A stretch of DNA of 64,000 nt from Nisaea denitrificans DSM 18348. GTDB lineage: Bacteria > Pseudomonadota > Alphaproteobacteria > Thalassobaculales > Thalassobaculaceae. A program made the translations under genes and the position numbers. How positions within the stretch are numbered: the first letter of the stretch is position 1; each line of letters starts with the position of its first letter. Of the stretch, positions 29,181 through 39,019 are shown one piece after another. The notes below the pieces were generated by a model. That model searched no databases, had not been told where the DNA came from, and saw only the letters and a program-made list of their open reading frames with translations. The DNA is taken from the NCBI RefSeq assembly GCF_000426505.1, contig NZ_AUFM01000022.1:1-64000 (forward strand), given 5' to 3'.

Positions 29181-29612
29181 TTAAGCAACGACCGTGACCG
29201 GCACGTCGGCATGCATGACCAGATTCGCGGTAGCGCTGCCGAAAATCCGGCTCGCGATGCCCCCTTCGGAGGCCCTTCCCACGATGATCTGATCTGCCTT
29301 CTCGTCGCTTGCGACGGCGTTCAATGTATCGGCGACATTGCCGTGGCGGACCATGCCGCGCGCGTTCATACCGGCCTTTTTCAAGCTCTCGAGCGCCGGG
29401 GCAACAACCCGTTCCATCGCCAGGGCGATTTCCTCTTCACGTCGTTTGTGACGCTCGGCATTTTCTTCAGGTGTCTGAAAAGAGAAAGGCGACCATTCGA
29501 TCACGTAGACAATCAGAAGCTCGCAATTTCCCGTAACAGACGCCAGGTTCTGCCCGAACTTTAACGCGCGTTCGCCAGAACCGTGGCCGTCCAGCCCGAT
29601 AATCAACTTCAT
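29181..29612 (-). CDS. Universal stress protein (UspA domain)
   Basis: 143 residues. It begins LIIGLDGHGSGERALKFG and ends with the ATP-binding type glycine pattern IIVGRASEGGIASRIFGSATANLVMHADVPVTVV, typical of the ATP-binding Usp subgroup (G-2x-G-9x-G-S/T). Cytoplasmic. It is the first gene of a two-gene transcript with the amino-acid symporter, an arrangement seen for transporter-linked Usp proteins that tune uptake. The direct effect is inferred. Confidence 0.88.
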   Translation of the reverse strand: MKLIIGLDGHGSGERALKFGQNLASVTGNCELLIVYVIEWSPFSFQTPEENAERHKRREEEIALAMERVVAPALESLKKAGMNARGMVRHGNVADTLNAVASDEKADQIIVGRASEGGIASRIFGSATANLVMHADVPVTVVA

Positions 29613-29769
29613 TCTGATACCCCCTGTTCGTATACCGGCAGGATAATCTCCTATCGGTTGTTATGATCAGCTTAGGTCAAGCTAGGGAAACGGTCTATCG
29701 CCAAAGCGACGCCCTTGTTTCGACAAAAAAAGAAGCAAATAATTAGTGAATTCAGGCTTTTTCGGCCCG

Positions 29770-29800
29770 ATCAACGCCGCCGTTATTCGGCGGCGTTGAT
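29770..29800. terminator. Perfect 13-bp hairpin downstream of fumC
   Basis: ATCAACGCCGCCG (29770-29782) pairs with CGGCGGCGTTGAT (29788-29800) across a 5-nt loop, 48 bp beyond the fumC stop. A short A/T stretch (AAAAA on the minus strand) follows only after a GC spacer, so termination strength is uncertain, but position and stem argue for the fumC 3' end. Confidence 0.6.
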
Positions 29801-29847
29801 TGCATGAAAGACACGCCAAGCGTGCCGAAGAGCCCGGTCAGCTCCGT

Positions 29848-31251
29848 TTACGAATTACCGGGCTCGTTCCCGACCATGTTTTCCGGTCGCACCCAGGCGT
29901 CGTATTCTTCCGCCGTCACCAGACCGAGCCCGGTTGCCGCCTGCTTGAGGCTGGTTCCGTCCACGAAGGCCTTCTTCGCGATCCGGGCCGCCTTGTCGTA
30001 ACCGATATGCGGGTTAAGAGCCGTCACCAGCATCAGGGACTGTTCCATCAATTGCTGGATACGCTCCTCGTTCGCCTCGATCCCGACAACGCAGTTCTCG
30101 GAAAAACTACGAGTGCCATCGGCGAGGAGCGCTACCGACTGCAACAGATTGAAGATCATCACCGGCTTGAAGACGTTCAGCTCGAAATGCCCCGTCGCCC
30201 CGGCGACGGTGATGGTTGTGTGATTACCCATCACCTGGGCGCAGACCTGCGTCAGGGACTCGGACTGGGTCGGATTGACCTTGCCCGGCATGATCGACGA
30301 GCCCGGCTCGTTCGCGGGCAGTTGCAGCTCGCCAAGTCCGCTGCGGGGACCGCTGCCGAGCATGCGGATATCGTTCGCGATCTTCATGCAGCTCGCGGCG
30401 AGAACATTAAGGGTGCCCGACATCTCGACAATGGCGTCATGCGCCGCCAGCGCCTCGAACTTGTTCACCGCGCTGGTGAAGGGCAGACCGGTCAGCTCCC
30501 GGACCCTCTCGACGAACGCCTCGGCGAAGCCCGGCGCCGCGTTCAGACCGGTGCCGACCGCAGTGCCGCCCTGGGCAAGCTCCATCAGCCGCGGTAACGC
30601 ACCGCGCACCCGTTCGATCCCGAGCTCGATCTGCCGGGCATAGCCGGAGAACTCCTGACCCAACGTTACCGGCGTCGCGTCCTGCAGATGGGTCCGGCCG
30701 ATCTTGACGATCCCCGAGAACGCCTCCGCTTTTGCCCGCAGCGCAGCGTGAAACTCCTGTAGCGCCGGTAGCAGAGCCCTGTCGATCTCGAGCACGCCGG
30801 CAATCGACATGGCGGTCGGGAAACTGTCGTTCGAGCTTTGCCCCATATTAACGTGATCGTTCGGATGCACCGGCTGCTTGCTGCCGATAACGCCGCCCAT
30901 CAGCTCGATGGCCCGGTTCGAGATCACCTCATTGAGGTTCATGTTCGTCTGGGTGCCGGAGCCTGTCTGCCAGACCACCAGCGGAAAATGGTCGTCGAGC
31001 GTACCCGCGATCACCTCGTCGGCGGCGACCACCATGGCCCTGCCAAGCTCAGGAGCCAGTTTGCCAAGGTCCATATTGGCCAGCGCCGCGGCCTTCTTCT
31101 GAATCGCGAAGGCGCGGATCAGCGCCGATGGCATCCGCTCCCCGCCGATCTTGAAATTCTGCAGAGATCGCTGGGTCTGGGCTCCCCAGTAACGGTCCGC
31201 CGGAACGGACATCTCGCCCATCGTGTCGGTTTCAATGCGTGTATCGGTCAT
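29848..31251 (-). CDS. fumC: Fumarate hydratase class II
   Basis: 467-residue cytosolic, iron-independent fumarase (TCA cycle, fumarate to malate). [22 protein letters not shown] opens the fold. [21 protein letters not shown] holds substrate residues. [20 protein letters not shown] and [22 protein letters not shown] are active-site blocks. [15 protein letters not shown] is the fumarase/aspartase signature with the mobile catalytic serine loop. Length and motifs are standard for FumC. Monocistronic, with a hairpin downstream. Confidence 0.95.
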   Translation of the reverse strand: MTDTRIETDTMGEMSVPADRYWGAQTQRSLQNFKIGGERMPSALIRAFAIQKKAAALANMDLGKLAPELGRAMVVAADEVIAGTLDDHFPLVVWQTGSGTQTNMNLNEVISNRAIELMGGVIGSKQPVHPNDHVNMGQSSNDSFPTAMSIAGVLEIDRALLPALQEFHAALRAKAEAFSGIVKIGRTHLQDATPVTLGQEFSGYARQIELGIERVRGALPRLMELAQGGTAVGTGLNAAPGFAEAFVERVRELTGLPFTSAVNKFEALAAHDAIVEMSGTLNVLAASCMKIANDIRMLGSGPRSGLGELQLPANEPGSSIMPGKVNPTQSESLTQVCAQVMGNHTTITVAGATGHFELNVFKPVMIFNLLQSVALLADGTRSFSENCVVGIEANEERIQQLMEQSLMLVTALNPHIGYDKAARIAKKAFVDGTSLKQAATGLGLVTAEEYDAWVRPENMVGNEPGNS

Positions 31252-31477
31252 GAAAGACTCTCCGAATGCACCCTGTGGGTTCGGTAAATTTTCCGACCAG
31301 CCTCACTCCCCGGACCATGGCGTCGCGTCAAACTCTCGCGTCCGGCGAACTCAGGCCCCGTCCGCGTTGAGCCGCGGATCATCTTCACCTGGAATGCCCG
31401 CAATGACGCCATTGCGCAAGTGTGCCGCGGTCAAGACGCGCGTCATTGTAGATTATCAACATGTACCTGCCCTGATG

Positions 31478-32188
31478 TCACCAAGGGACGCAAGCGCCTT
31501 GCCAATCGAAAAAACCGCCGGTGTCTTCCGTTTTCAGACGGTCAAGAACAGAGAGCAGATTGGCGGCAGCGGCATCCGGGCTGTGCAGGTCCAGTCCCTG
31601 TTTTGCAAAGGGTACGGACAAATGAGTGTCGACCGTTCCCGGATGCAAAGCGACACAAACAGCTTCCGGAGCGCGGCGGGCCAGCTCGACGGACGCTGTC
31701 CGGACAAACTGATTGAGCGCCGCTTTCGAGGCACGATAGCCATACCAGCCACCGAGACGATTATCGCCAATGGACCCAACCCTTGCGGATAATGTTGCAA
31801 AGACCGTTTTTCCGGTGCGCGGGAGTCTCGGCAGAAAATATTTCATGAGCAGGGCCGGCCCAATCGCATTTACGGCAAAAGCGGTCGCGAGTTTCTGCGG
31901 GTCGAGCTCACGCCAGGTTTTCTCGGGCCCTTCGCCGCCCTGATGAAGAAATCCGGTCGCATCGATAACCAGTCGAATCTCCCCATCCGCTGCAGCCGCC
32001 TTTGCCGCACGTTCGAGGCTGGCCTCGTCGCCAAGATCAATGGGAAGAGGACTGCGGCGGCTGAAACCGAGAACAGTCTTGAAACGGTCCGTCTCGTTCA
32101 AGGCAGAGAACAGCGCCGAGCCAATTCCGCCGGACGCGCCGATCACGACGGCCACCCCACCGGGTGTAAAGGATTCAAACTTGTTCAT
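31478..32188 (-). CDS. Short-chain dehydrogenase/reductase
   Basis: 236-residue SDR. AVVIGASGGIGSALFSAL binds the cofactor, with basic residues after strand 2 (GFSRRSPL) that suggest NADP. The catalytic region has GSIGDNRLGGWYGYRASKAALNQF (Y-x3-K). It resembles the C-factor/CsgA-like SDR subgroup, with VALHPGTVDTHLS after the active site. It follows the DCC-family gene by 7 bp. Substrate unknown. Confidence 0.85.
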   Translation of the reverse strand: MNKFESFTPGGVAVVIGASGGIGSALFSALNETDRFKTVLGFSRRSPLPIDLGDEASLERAAKAAAADGEIRLVIDATGFLHQGGEGPEKTWRELDPQKLATAFAVNAIGPALLMKYFLPRLPRTGKTVFATLSARVGSIGDNRLGGWYGYRASKAALNQFVRTASVELARRAPEAVCVALHPGTVDTHLSVPFAKQGLDLHSPDAAAANLLSVLDRLKTEDTGGFFDWQGACVPW

Positions 32189-32195
32189 TACAGAT

Positions 32196-32588
32196 CTAGT
32201 CTTTCCGGATCAGGTCTCCGACGCGCTGGAACATCTGTGCGAGCCACGGACGTATCGGCAAGAACAGACGGTAGCCACATTCAAGCAGCGGCGTCAGACC
32301 CGGTAGCGATGCAATCCTGGCCCCCCACCTCCATCCCGGCAATTGTCGCCAGACCTCGACGAAGGCGGCGGCGCCTGAGTGTATCTGTCCGTCTTTCGCG
32401 ATGATGTGGAAACGCTTCATCGCCGTTTCCCTGTCGAGGGCCGGCGGCATTACGGCATTGGAATCGGACACATCCACAAGACATAGCGCCCCCTGCACAT
32501 CATGCTGCCGGTACATATGGATTTCGGACTGGCAGAGAGGACAGGAGCCGTCAAAGAAGACAACTGTTCGACTTTCTGTGTCCGCCAT
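32196..32588 (-). CDS. DCC-family (DUF393) thiol-disulfide oxidoreductase
   Basis: 130 residues. The family signature FFDGSCPLCQSEIHMYR (residues 11-27) contains DG and a CPLC thioredoxin-like redox pair. RFHIIAKDGQIHSGAAAFVEVWRQLPGWRW and YRLFLPIRPWLAQMF are further family blocks. DCC proteins are predicted disulfide oxidoreductases. It forms a likely two-gene operon with the SDR. Confidence 0.88.
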   Translation of the reverse strand: MADTESRTVVFFDGSCPLCQSEIHMYRQHDVQGALCLVDVSDSNAVMPPALDRETAMKRFHIIAKDGQIHSGAAAFVEVWRQLPGWRWGARIASLPGLTPLLECGYRLFLPIRPWLAQMFQRVGDLIRKD

Positions 32589-32741
32589 TTTCCGCCTCGC
32601 TCAATAAACTGGTGCTGACCTCGCATGAAGTCTTACGCTGCTGTGCTGGCGACGGATCTTTTTTGCAGCCTGCCGGAGCCGGCCATCAATGGCTCGGGAT
32701 CGGACCGGCGACAATACAGATCACCAGCCCGTTCACTTACT

Positions 32742-34010
32742 TCAGACAGTCTCGGCGGCCCGCCGCGCGGGCCCTCTCCTGTCGAGCTGTAGCCAGAGGA
32801 AGAAGGCGACCGAAAGATTGAGGAGGTTCCAGGCCACGCCGTTCAGGAAAGCGGCGTCATAGGACAGGGTCAGATCGTAGATTTTTCCCGACATCCAGCC
32901 GCCAAGCGCCATGCCGAGCAACGTCGCCGATAGAACAAGCCCCACCCGGGTTCCGGCCTCGGCCGCAGGGAAAAACCGCCGCACGACCAGCGCATAGGTC
33001 GGCACGATGCCGCCCTGCGCCAAACCGAACAGGGCGGAAACGGCATAGAGGGAAATCAACCCGGTAAAGGGCAGGAACAGCAGCAGCGACAGGCCCTGCA
33101 TGACCGAGGACACGATCAGCGTCGGCAAGGCGCCGATCCGGTCGGCAAGCCAGCCGAAGACAAGACGGCTGACTATGCCCGTTGCCAGCATCAGGGAGAG
33201 CATTTCCGCACCGCGCGCCGTGCCGTAACCCAGATCGCCGCAATAGGCGACGATATGGACCTGGGGCATCGCCATGGCGACACAGCAGCTGAGGCCGGCG
33301 ACCAGAAGCAGGCCCTGCACGGCGCGGCCAGACAAGGGACTTTCGGCACTTTCCAGGGCCGGTGCGGTCGGTGGTTGGGCAGGCCTTCCCGGTAGCGGCG
33401 CAGGCACAGACGGGCTGCGTTCGCGTAAAGCCGCCGAAAGCGGCAGAAGGGTGCACAGGCAGACGCCCGCGATAATCATGTGCGTGTCGCGCCAGCCCTG
33501 CGTGTCGACAAAATACTGCACCACGGGTGGCCAGATCGTGCCGGCGAGATAGCTACCGCTGGCCCCGATCGCCACAGCTATGCCGCGACGGCGCTGGAAC
33601 CAGTGGGTAACGTCAGAGATCACCGGCCCGAAGCTGGCCGAACTGCCGAGCATGCCGACCAGAAGCCCCTGAAGCAGTACGAACTGCCATAGATTTTCCG
33701 CATGGGCGGAGAGAAAATAGCCGAGCGCCAGTGCGATAGCGCCGAAACGCAGCGGCACCACGATGCCGTAGCGATCAGCCAGCCGGCCCATCAGGATGCC
33801 GCCAACAGCGAAACCGATCATGGTCGCTGTATAAGGTAGCGAGGCATCCGCCCGCGCCAGTTCGAAGTCTGCTTCGACCGCCGGCAGGATGACCACGACG
33901 GACCACAGGCCCACACCGCCGATCATGCTGATCAGCAGCGACATGGAAAGCCGGAACCAGGCGTAGGGACTGTCGACTTCCCGCTCCGCCAGAATGGACG
34001 CGATCTTCAT
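32742..34010 (-). CDS. Major facilitator superfamily transporter
   Basis: 422 residues with twelve predicted spans. The MFS loop 2-3 motif appears as GGILMGRLADRYGIVVPLRFG (about 71-91), and a repeat LVFGWLADRIGALPTL lies in the second half. The overall pattern resembles the oxalate/formate antiporter and monocarboxylate-type MFS group (GAWGLW-like N-terminus GGVGLWSVVVILPAV). Solute unknown. It stands alone, with 150-200 bp non-coding on either side. Confidence 0.85.
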   Translation of the reverse strand: MKIASILAEREVDSPYAWFRLSMSLLISMIGGVGLWSVVVILPAVEADFELARADASLPYTATMIGFAVGGILMGRLADRYGIVVPLRFGAIALALGYFLSAHAENLWQFVLLQGLLVGMLGSSASFGPVISDVTHWFQRRRGIAVAIGASGSYLAGTIWPPVVQYFVDTQGWRDTHMIIAGVCLCTLLPLSAALRERSPSVPAPLPGRPAQPPTAPALESAESPLSGRAVQGLLLVAGLSCCVAMAMPQVHIVAYCGDLGYGTARGAEMLSLMLATGIVSRLVFGWLADRIGALPTLIVSSVMQGLSLLLFLPFTGLISLYAVSALFGLAQGGIVPTYALVVRRFFPAAEAGTRVGLVLSATLLGMALGGWMSGKIYDLTLSYDAAFLNGVAWNLLNLSVAFFLWLQLDRRGPARRAAETV

Positions 34011-34207
34011 GCGATAAACGGCCTAAACTGAATGATGTTTTAGCGCCGCTCGGAAAGGCGGCTCCGGAAGACGGTAACCGAGACGCCGCGAGACGCAAAG
34101 CCCGGACAACAGAGCATGGATAGCGCCCCGGGACAGGTCGGCGTGAGGTCAAAGCAGATAACGAGAAATCGGCTCGCTGCTTAACCTCACGGCTGCCGGT
34201 TCATGCG

Positions 34208-34897
34208 CTAGGTTTCATCAGCATAGGCGGTCGACTCATAGCTTTTAGTGCGCTCAAGAGCATCCAGCCAATAACCGGAGCTGATGATCTCAAGTTTTAC
34301 AGCGTCTTCGCCAACAGGTTCCGCGCGCACGGTCCAGACGACCTCGGCAGCATTGGGAAACGACTTTCCGGACAGTTGATCTCCGTACAGTCGGTGCAGA
34401 ATGGCGTGGTCGTCCATACCGTCGGCCAGCAACCGCACCAGGAACGTCTCATTGTTGACGTTCTTCAGCAGGTGCTTCGCGCCTGCGCCCACCGCCGTAA
34501 CCTCAAGCTCCAGACGAACCGCATCGGGCTTCGGGAACGATTTTGGGAGAGCCGCATACAGCAGGCTTCCGGCATTGAAGAACCGTTCATGCAGGGTGGA
34601 GTTCGAGTATTCCTCCCAAAGTTTCTCATCTTGCATCTCACCGGCTGCGTTACGCATCTGACCGTCTCGAAGAAGGTCAGCCATGTCGTGCTTGAGCACC
34701 TGGTAAGCCGCCTCTTCGGGCTCGAGATCCTGCAGCGAAAGGATGCACATCTCACGCTTCTCGTCGTCGCTCATTCCGGACTGACTACCGTATTCCATGG
34801 CATCGAGCAGTGCCTCGAAATCACGTGTCGTCCGCGCCCCTTCTATTTCCAGGATGTTGGAGAAATGAAGCACCTGAACTTTGTATGAATTGACCAT
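34208..34897 (-). CDS. Hypothetical protein
   Basis: 229 residues, acidic, soluble, without signal peptide or membrane span. It starts MVNSYKVQVLHFSNILEIEG and includes a helical acidic stretch MSDDEKREMCILSLQDLEPEEAAYQVLKHDM in part. No family recognised and no motif that suggests catalysis. The coding character (third-position GC bias, clean start) looks real. It stands alone between the MFS gene and a long non-coding gap. Confidence 0.55.
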   Translation of the reverse strand: MVNSYKVQVLHFSNILEIEGARTTRDFEALLDAMEYGSQSGMSDDEKREMCILSLQDLEPEEAAYQVLKHDMADLLRDGQMRNAAGEMQDEKLWEEYSNSTLHERFFNAGSLLYAALPKSFPKPDAVRLELEVTAVGAGAKHLLKNVNNETFLVRLLADGMDDHAILHRLYGDQLSGKSFPNAAEVVWTVRAEPVGEDAVKLEIISSGYWLDALERTKSYESTAYADET

Positions 34898-35303
34898 TCA
34901 CGATCAGCTTTCTTCCGCCCAACCACGCAGGTTGGCGCGCAACGATTCCGCCCCGGTCGGCAGAATCGAAATGGGAATTTCCGGATACGATATTTAAAAG
35001 GTGATTATCCAAAGGAAGACAAGTCCTGGCGAGGAATATCTCATCATGGGTTTACGTGGACCGGGGCTGACGATCCGGCGCACGATCTCGCGCTTTGACC
35101 GATGATCGGCATCGACAAGGAGGGGCAAAGCCAAGCGCATAGATTGTCGGCCTCACGCCCCGTTCTCTCATCGCATAATAGCCGTATAAAAACCGGAACT
35201 ACTCACCGCACCACATGCATCATAGAGAAAGAGAAACAAACAACCGGGTTCGTTATTCCGGTTGAACAATTGCGAAACGCAAAGAGCTGCAGGGAGCCGG
35301 CGC
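34898..35303. other. Intergenic region, 406 bp
   Basis: Divergent gap between the hypothetical gene and the CoA-transferase gene. It includes A/T-rich patches at 34975-35045 and 35165-35260, likely promoters for both. AGGGAG at about 35291 is the ribosome site for the CoA transferase. No convincing coding frame, repeat or RNA structure seen. Confidence 0.5.
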
Positions 35304-36503
35304 ATGAGAGCCTTCAAGGGCATTAGAGTCATCGATTTCAGCCGCGTGCTGTCGGGCCCGGTCGCAACACAGATGCTGGGCCTGCTCGATGCCGACGTCA
35401 TCAAGATCGAGTCGCCTGGCGACGGGGACCAGTTGCGCGGCGTGCTGACGGATCCCGAAATGGCGGCGAAGCGGATGTCTCCCGCATTCCTCACTGTCAA
35501 TCTCAACAAACGCAGCATCGCGCTCGACCTCAAATCCGACGTTGGGCGAGCGGCAGCGCTCAAACTGGTCGAGAACGCGGATGTGGTCGTCGAAAACTTC
35601 GTTCCGGGCGTCGCCGCCAAGCTCGGCATAGATTACGAGAGCGTGCGCGCGGCCAACCCGAACGTGGTCTATTGCTCGATCAGCGGCTACGGCCAGAGCG
35701 GCCCGAAAAGCGCCGAGCGGGCATACGATGTCGCCGTGCAGGCGGATTCAGGCATGATGTCCCTGACCGGGCATCCTGAAACCGGGCCCACCCGTGTCGG
35801 CTTCATGCTGATCGATATGACCACCGGCATCTCGGCGGCCTACGCGATCGCTTCCGCACTGTATCGGCGCGCAGTCACCGGCGAGGGCCAGTATCTCGAC
35901 GTCGCGATGTACGACACGGCACTTCAGATGATGTCCTGCCAGGCGGCGGACTACATGATGCGCGGTAACCTTACGGGCCTGCTCGGCAACGGCTCCCCGA
36001 TGGCGCAGCCCACTGCTGGCGCCTTCGAGACAAGCAACGGGATCCTGCTTCTGGCGACCCTTACATCGGCGCAACAGGAAGCCTGTTTCCGTGCCCTCGG
36101 ACTGGAGGGACACTTGCAGGACCCACGCTATGCCACCGAGACCGCGCGGCAGGAAAATTTCGGTACCGGCCGGGATCTGGTCCAGGCCGCCATGAAAGCC
36201 CGGACTGCGGAAGAATGGCTCCCGATCCTGAAGAAGCATGGTGTCGCGGTGCAGCAGGTGCGCGGCCTGGAAGCAGCACTCTCGGACCCGCAACTCGCGC
36301 ACCGGGGCATTCTGGTCAACGCGTCCGGTGAGGGTCTTGACGAGAACACCGACCTGGTCGGCGCCCCGTTTCTGGCCAACGAGGACGGCCCGCTGACAGA
36401 GGCCAGCGCGCCGGTCAGGGTCGGCCAGGACAGCCGCGCTATCCTGGAAGAGCTGAACTGCACCCCAGACGAAATCGATGCCATCCTCGCCGGGGTGGAG
36501 TGA
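35304..36503 (+). CDS. CaiB/BaiF-family CoA transferase
   Basis: 399-residue class III CoA transferase. It begins AFKGIRVIDFSRVLSGPVATQMLGLLDADVIKIESPGDGD in segments. VNLNKRSIALDLKS, VENFVPGVAAKLGIDYESV, YCSISGYGQSGP, and GFMLIDMTTGISAAYAIASAL, where Asp in LIDMTTG is the expected catalytic acyl-CoA acceptor, all match the family. ATG 35304 follows AGGGAG; an in-frame ATG at 35262 lacks a ribosome site. It moves CoA between carboxylic acids, as in carnitine, oxalate or bile-acid metabolism. Substrate not evident. Confidence 0.92.
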   Translation: MRAFKGIRVIDFSRVLSGPVATQMLGLLDADVIKIESPGDGDQLRGVLTDPEMAAKRMSPAFLTVNLNKRSIALDLKSDVGRAAALKLVENADVVVENFVPGVAAKLGIDYESVRAANPNVVYCSISGYGQSGPKSAERAYDVAVQADSGMMSLTGHPETGPTRVGFMLIDMTTGISAAYAIASALYRRAVTGEGQYLDVAMYDTALQMMSCQAADYMMRGNLTGLLGNGSPMAQPTAGAFETSNGILLLATLTSAQQEACFRALGLEGHLQDPRYATETARQENFGTGRDLVQAAMKARTAEEWLPILKKHGVAVQQVRGLEAALSDPQLAHRGILVNASGEGLDENTDLVGAPFLANEDGPLTEASAPVRVGQDSRAILEELNCTPDEIDAILAGVE

Positions 36504-36650
36504 GCAGGTAAGCGTCGTCCCCGGCCAGACGAGCGGACTGCATGCGCATCAGTGTGCCCGGCGACTCAATCCTCGTTGGCAGGGTGATTGAGCTGGTCTA
36601 TGGATTATGGATAGGTGCCCCATCACCGATTTCCCCGCTAGGACATGGCC

Positions 36651-38942
36651 ATGAAGTTCCGCTTCCCCATCGTTATCATCGACGAAGATTTTCGCTCTGA
36701 GAACTCGTCCGGCCTGGGCATTCGTGCCATCGCGCAAGCCATCGAAGCCGAGGGTTTCGAAGTGCTCGGGGCGACCACTTACGGCGACCTGTCGCAATTC
36801 GCCCAGCAGCAGTCGCGGGCCAGCGCCTTCGTCCTGTCCATCGACGATGAGGAATTCACCCCGGGTCCGGATCTCGATCCCGCAGTCCTGAACCTGCGCA
36901 CCTTCATCGAGGAAGTACGCTGGAAGAATTCCGAGGTGCCGATCTATATCTACGGCGAAACCAAGACCAGCCGGCACATCCCGAACGATATCCTGCGCGA
37001 GCTGCATGGCTTCATCCACATGTTCGAGGACACGCCGGAATTCGTGGCGCGCCACATCATTCGCGAGGCCAAAGGCTATCTTGAAAGCATCCAGCCGCCC
37101 TTTTTCAAGGCCCTGCTCGATTACGCCGAGGATGGTTCCTATTCATGGCACTGCCCCGGCCACTCGGGCGGCGTTGCCTTCCTGAAAAGCCCGATCGGCC
37201 AGATGTACCACCAGTTCTACGGCGAGAACATGTTGCGTGCCGACGTCTGCAACGCTGTGGAGGAACTTGGTCAGCTACTGGATCACAACGGCGCCATCGG
37301 CGCCTCCGAGCGCAACGCCGCGCGCATTTTCAACGCCGACCATTGCTACTTCGTGACCAACGGCACCTCGACCTCGAACAAGATGGTCTGGCACCATACT
37401 GTGGCGCCGGGCGACGTGGTCGTGGTGGACCGCAACTGCCACAAGTCCATCCTGCATTCGATCATCATGACAGGCGCCATCCCGGTCTTCCTGAAGCCAA
37501 CACGGAACCATCACGGCATCATCGGCCCGATCCCGCAATCCGAGTTCGAGGTCGAGTCGATCAAGGCCAAGATCCGGGCAAACCCGCTGCTCAAGGGCGT
37601 CGATGCCGATGCGGTCAAGCCGCGCATCATGACAATGACGCAATCCACCTACGACGGCGTGCTCTACAACACAGAGACCATCAAGAGCCTGCTCGACGGC
37701 TATGTCGACAACCTGCATTTCGACGAAGCCTGGTTGCCGCATGCCTCCTTCCACCCGTTCTACGGCACATACCACTCGATGGGCCGCAAACGGGAGCGAA
37801 CGAAGCACTCGGTGACCTATGCCACGCAGTCCATCCACAAGCTGTTGGCCGGAATCAGCCAGGCAAGCCACGTGCTGGTGCAGGATTCGCAAGAGGTCAA
37901 GCTGGACCGTCACCTCTTCAACGAAGCCTACCTGATGCATACCAGCACCAGCCCGCAATACAGCATCATCGCCAGCTGCGATGTCGCCGCCGCCATGATG
38001 GAACCCCCGGCGGGCACCGCACTGGTGGAGGAAAGCATCGCCGAGGCACTCGATTTCCGGCGTGCCATGCGCAAGGTCGACGAGGAATTCGGCGAGGACG
38101 ACTGGTGGTTCCAGGTCTGGGGCCCTGACGCGCTGGCCGATGAAGGCATCGGTAACACCAAGGACTGGGTGTTGAAGAAGACCGATGCGGATGGTGTCCA
38201 GGCTGCCGATGGCGAGGATTCCTGGCACGGATTCGGCGACATGGCGCCGGGTTTCAACATGCTGGACCCGATCAAGGCCACGATCGTCACCCCCGGCCTC
38301 AATCTCGACGGCCGCTTCGACGACTGGGGCATTCCCGCCTCCATTGTGACCAAATATCTGGCCGAACATGGCGTTGTGGTGGAGAAAACCGGTCTCTACA
38401 GCTTCTTCATCATGTTCACCATTGGCATCACCAAGGGCCGCTGGAACACGCTGCTGACCGCGCTGCAGCAGTTCAAGGACGATTACGCAAAAAACCAGCC
38501 AATGTGGCGCACCATGCCCGAGTTCTGCGCCACGCAGAAACGCTACGAGAGCATGGGGCTGCGCGATCTGTGTCAGCACGTTCACGCGCTCTATGCCAAG
38601 TATGACGTGGCGATCCTGTCCACCGAAATGTATCTGAGCGACCTGACGCCGGCCATGATCCCCAGCGAGGCATTCTCCCATATCGCCCGCCGCACGACGC
38701 AACGCGTGCCGATCGACGCGCTCGAAGGGCGCATCACGACAAGCCTCGTCACGCCTTACCCGCCAGGCATTCCGCTGCTCATTCCCGGTGAGGTTTTCAA
38801 CGGGAAAATCGTCGAGTATCTGAAGTTCAACCGGGAATTCGCGCGCGAATGTCCGGGTTTCGAAACTGACATCCACGGCCTCGTGCAGGAGGTCGGAGAA
38901 GACGGCCAGATGCACTACTTTGCCGATTGCGTGGCCGAATGA
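36651..38942 (+). CDS. Orn/Lys/Arg decarboxylase, fold type I PLP enzyme
   Basis: 763 residues from ATG 36651, which has AGGA 7 nt upstream; ATG 36645 is too close to it. An N-terminal response-regulator-like wing domain (about 1-125) precedes the PLP core: FVTNGTSTSNKMV, NCHKSILHSIIMTGAIPVF, TQSTYDGVLYN, HFDEAWLPHASFHPFY, and ATQSIHKLLAGISQAS with the PLP lysine. Size fits the AdiA/LdcI/SpeF group. Products would be agmatine, cadaverine or putrescine. The convergent PuuA-PuuB genes make putrescine-related metabolism likely. Substrate choice is not readable. It ends at a bidirectional terminator. Confidence 0.9.
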   Translation: MKFRFPIVIIDEDFRSENSSGLGIRAIAQAIEAEGFEVLGATTYGDLSQFAQQQSRASAFVLSIDDEEFTPGPDLDPAVLNLRTFIEEVRWKNSEVPIYIYGETKTSRHIPNDILRELHGFIHMFEDTPEFVARHIIREAKGYLESIQPPFFKALLDYAEDGSYSWHCPGHSGGVAFLKSPIGQMYHQFYGENMLRADVCNAVEELGQLLDHNGAIGASERNAARIFNADHCYFVTNGTSTSNKMVWHHTVAPGDVVVVDRNCHKSILHSIIMTGAIPVFLKPTRNHHGIIGPIPQSEFEVESIKAKIRANPLLKGVDADAVKPRIMTMTQSTYDGVLYNTETIKSLLDGYVDNLHFDEAWLPHASFHPFYGTYHSMGRKRERTKHSVTYATQSIHKLLAGISQASHVLVQDSQEVKLDRHLFNEAYLMHTSTSPQYSIIASCDVAAAMMEPPAGTALVEESIAEALDFRRAMRKVDEEFGEDDWWFQVWGPDALADEGIGNTKDWVLKKTDADGVQAADGEDSWHGFGDMAPGFNMLDPIKATIVTPGLNLDGRFDDWGIPASIVTKYLAEHGVVVEKTGLYSFFIMFTIGITKGRWNTLLTALQQFKDDYAKNQPMWRTMPEFCATQKRYESMGLRDLCQHVHALYAKYDVAILSTEMYLSDLTPAMIPSEAFSHIARRTTQRVPIDALEGRITTSLVTPYPPGIPLLIPGEVFNGKIVEYLKFNREFARECPGFETDIHGLVQEVGEDGQMHYFADCVAE

Positions 38943-38972
38943 CCTGCACTGACTGACGCTGCTTGAAAATGA

Positions 38973-39000
38973 AAAGGCGCGGTTTTCGGACCGCGCCTTT
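38973..39000. terminator. Bidirectional terminator between decarboxylase and puuB-like gene
   Basis: AAAGGCGCGG (38973-38982) and CCGCGCCTTT (38991-39000) form a perfect 10-bp stem with an 8-nt loop whose ends provide T-rich tails on either strand. It lies between two convergent genes (stops at 38942 and 39020). Confidence 0.8.
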
Positions 39001-39019
39001 CTCTGTCTAAACCCCCAGC

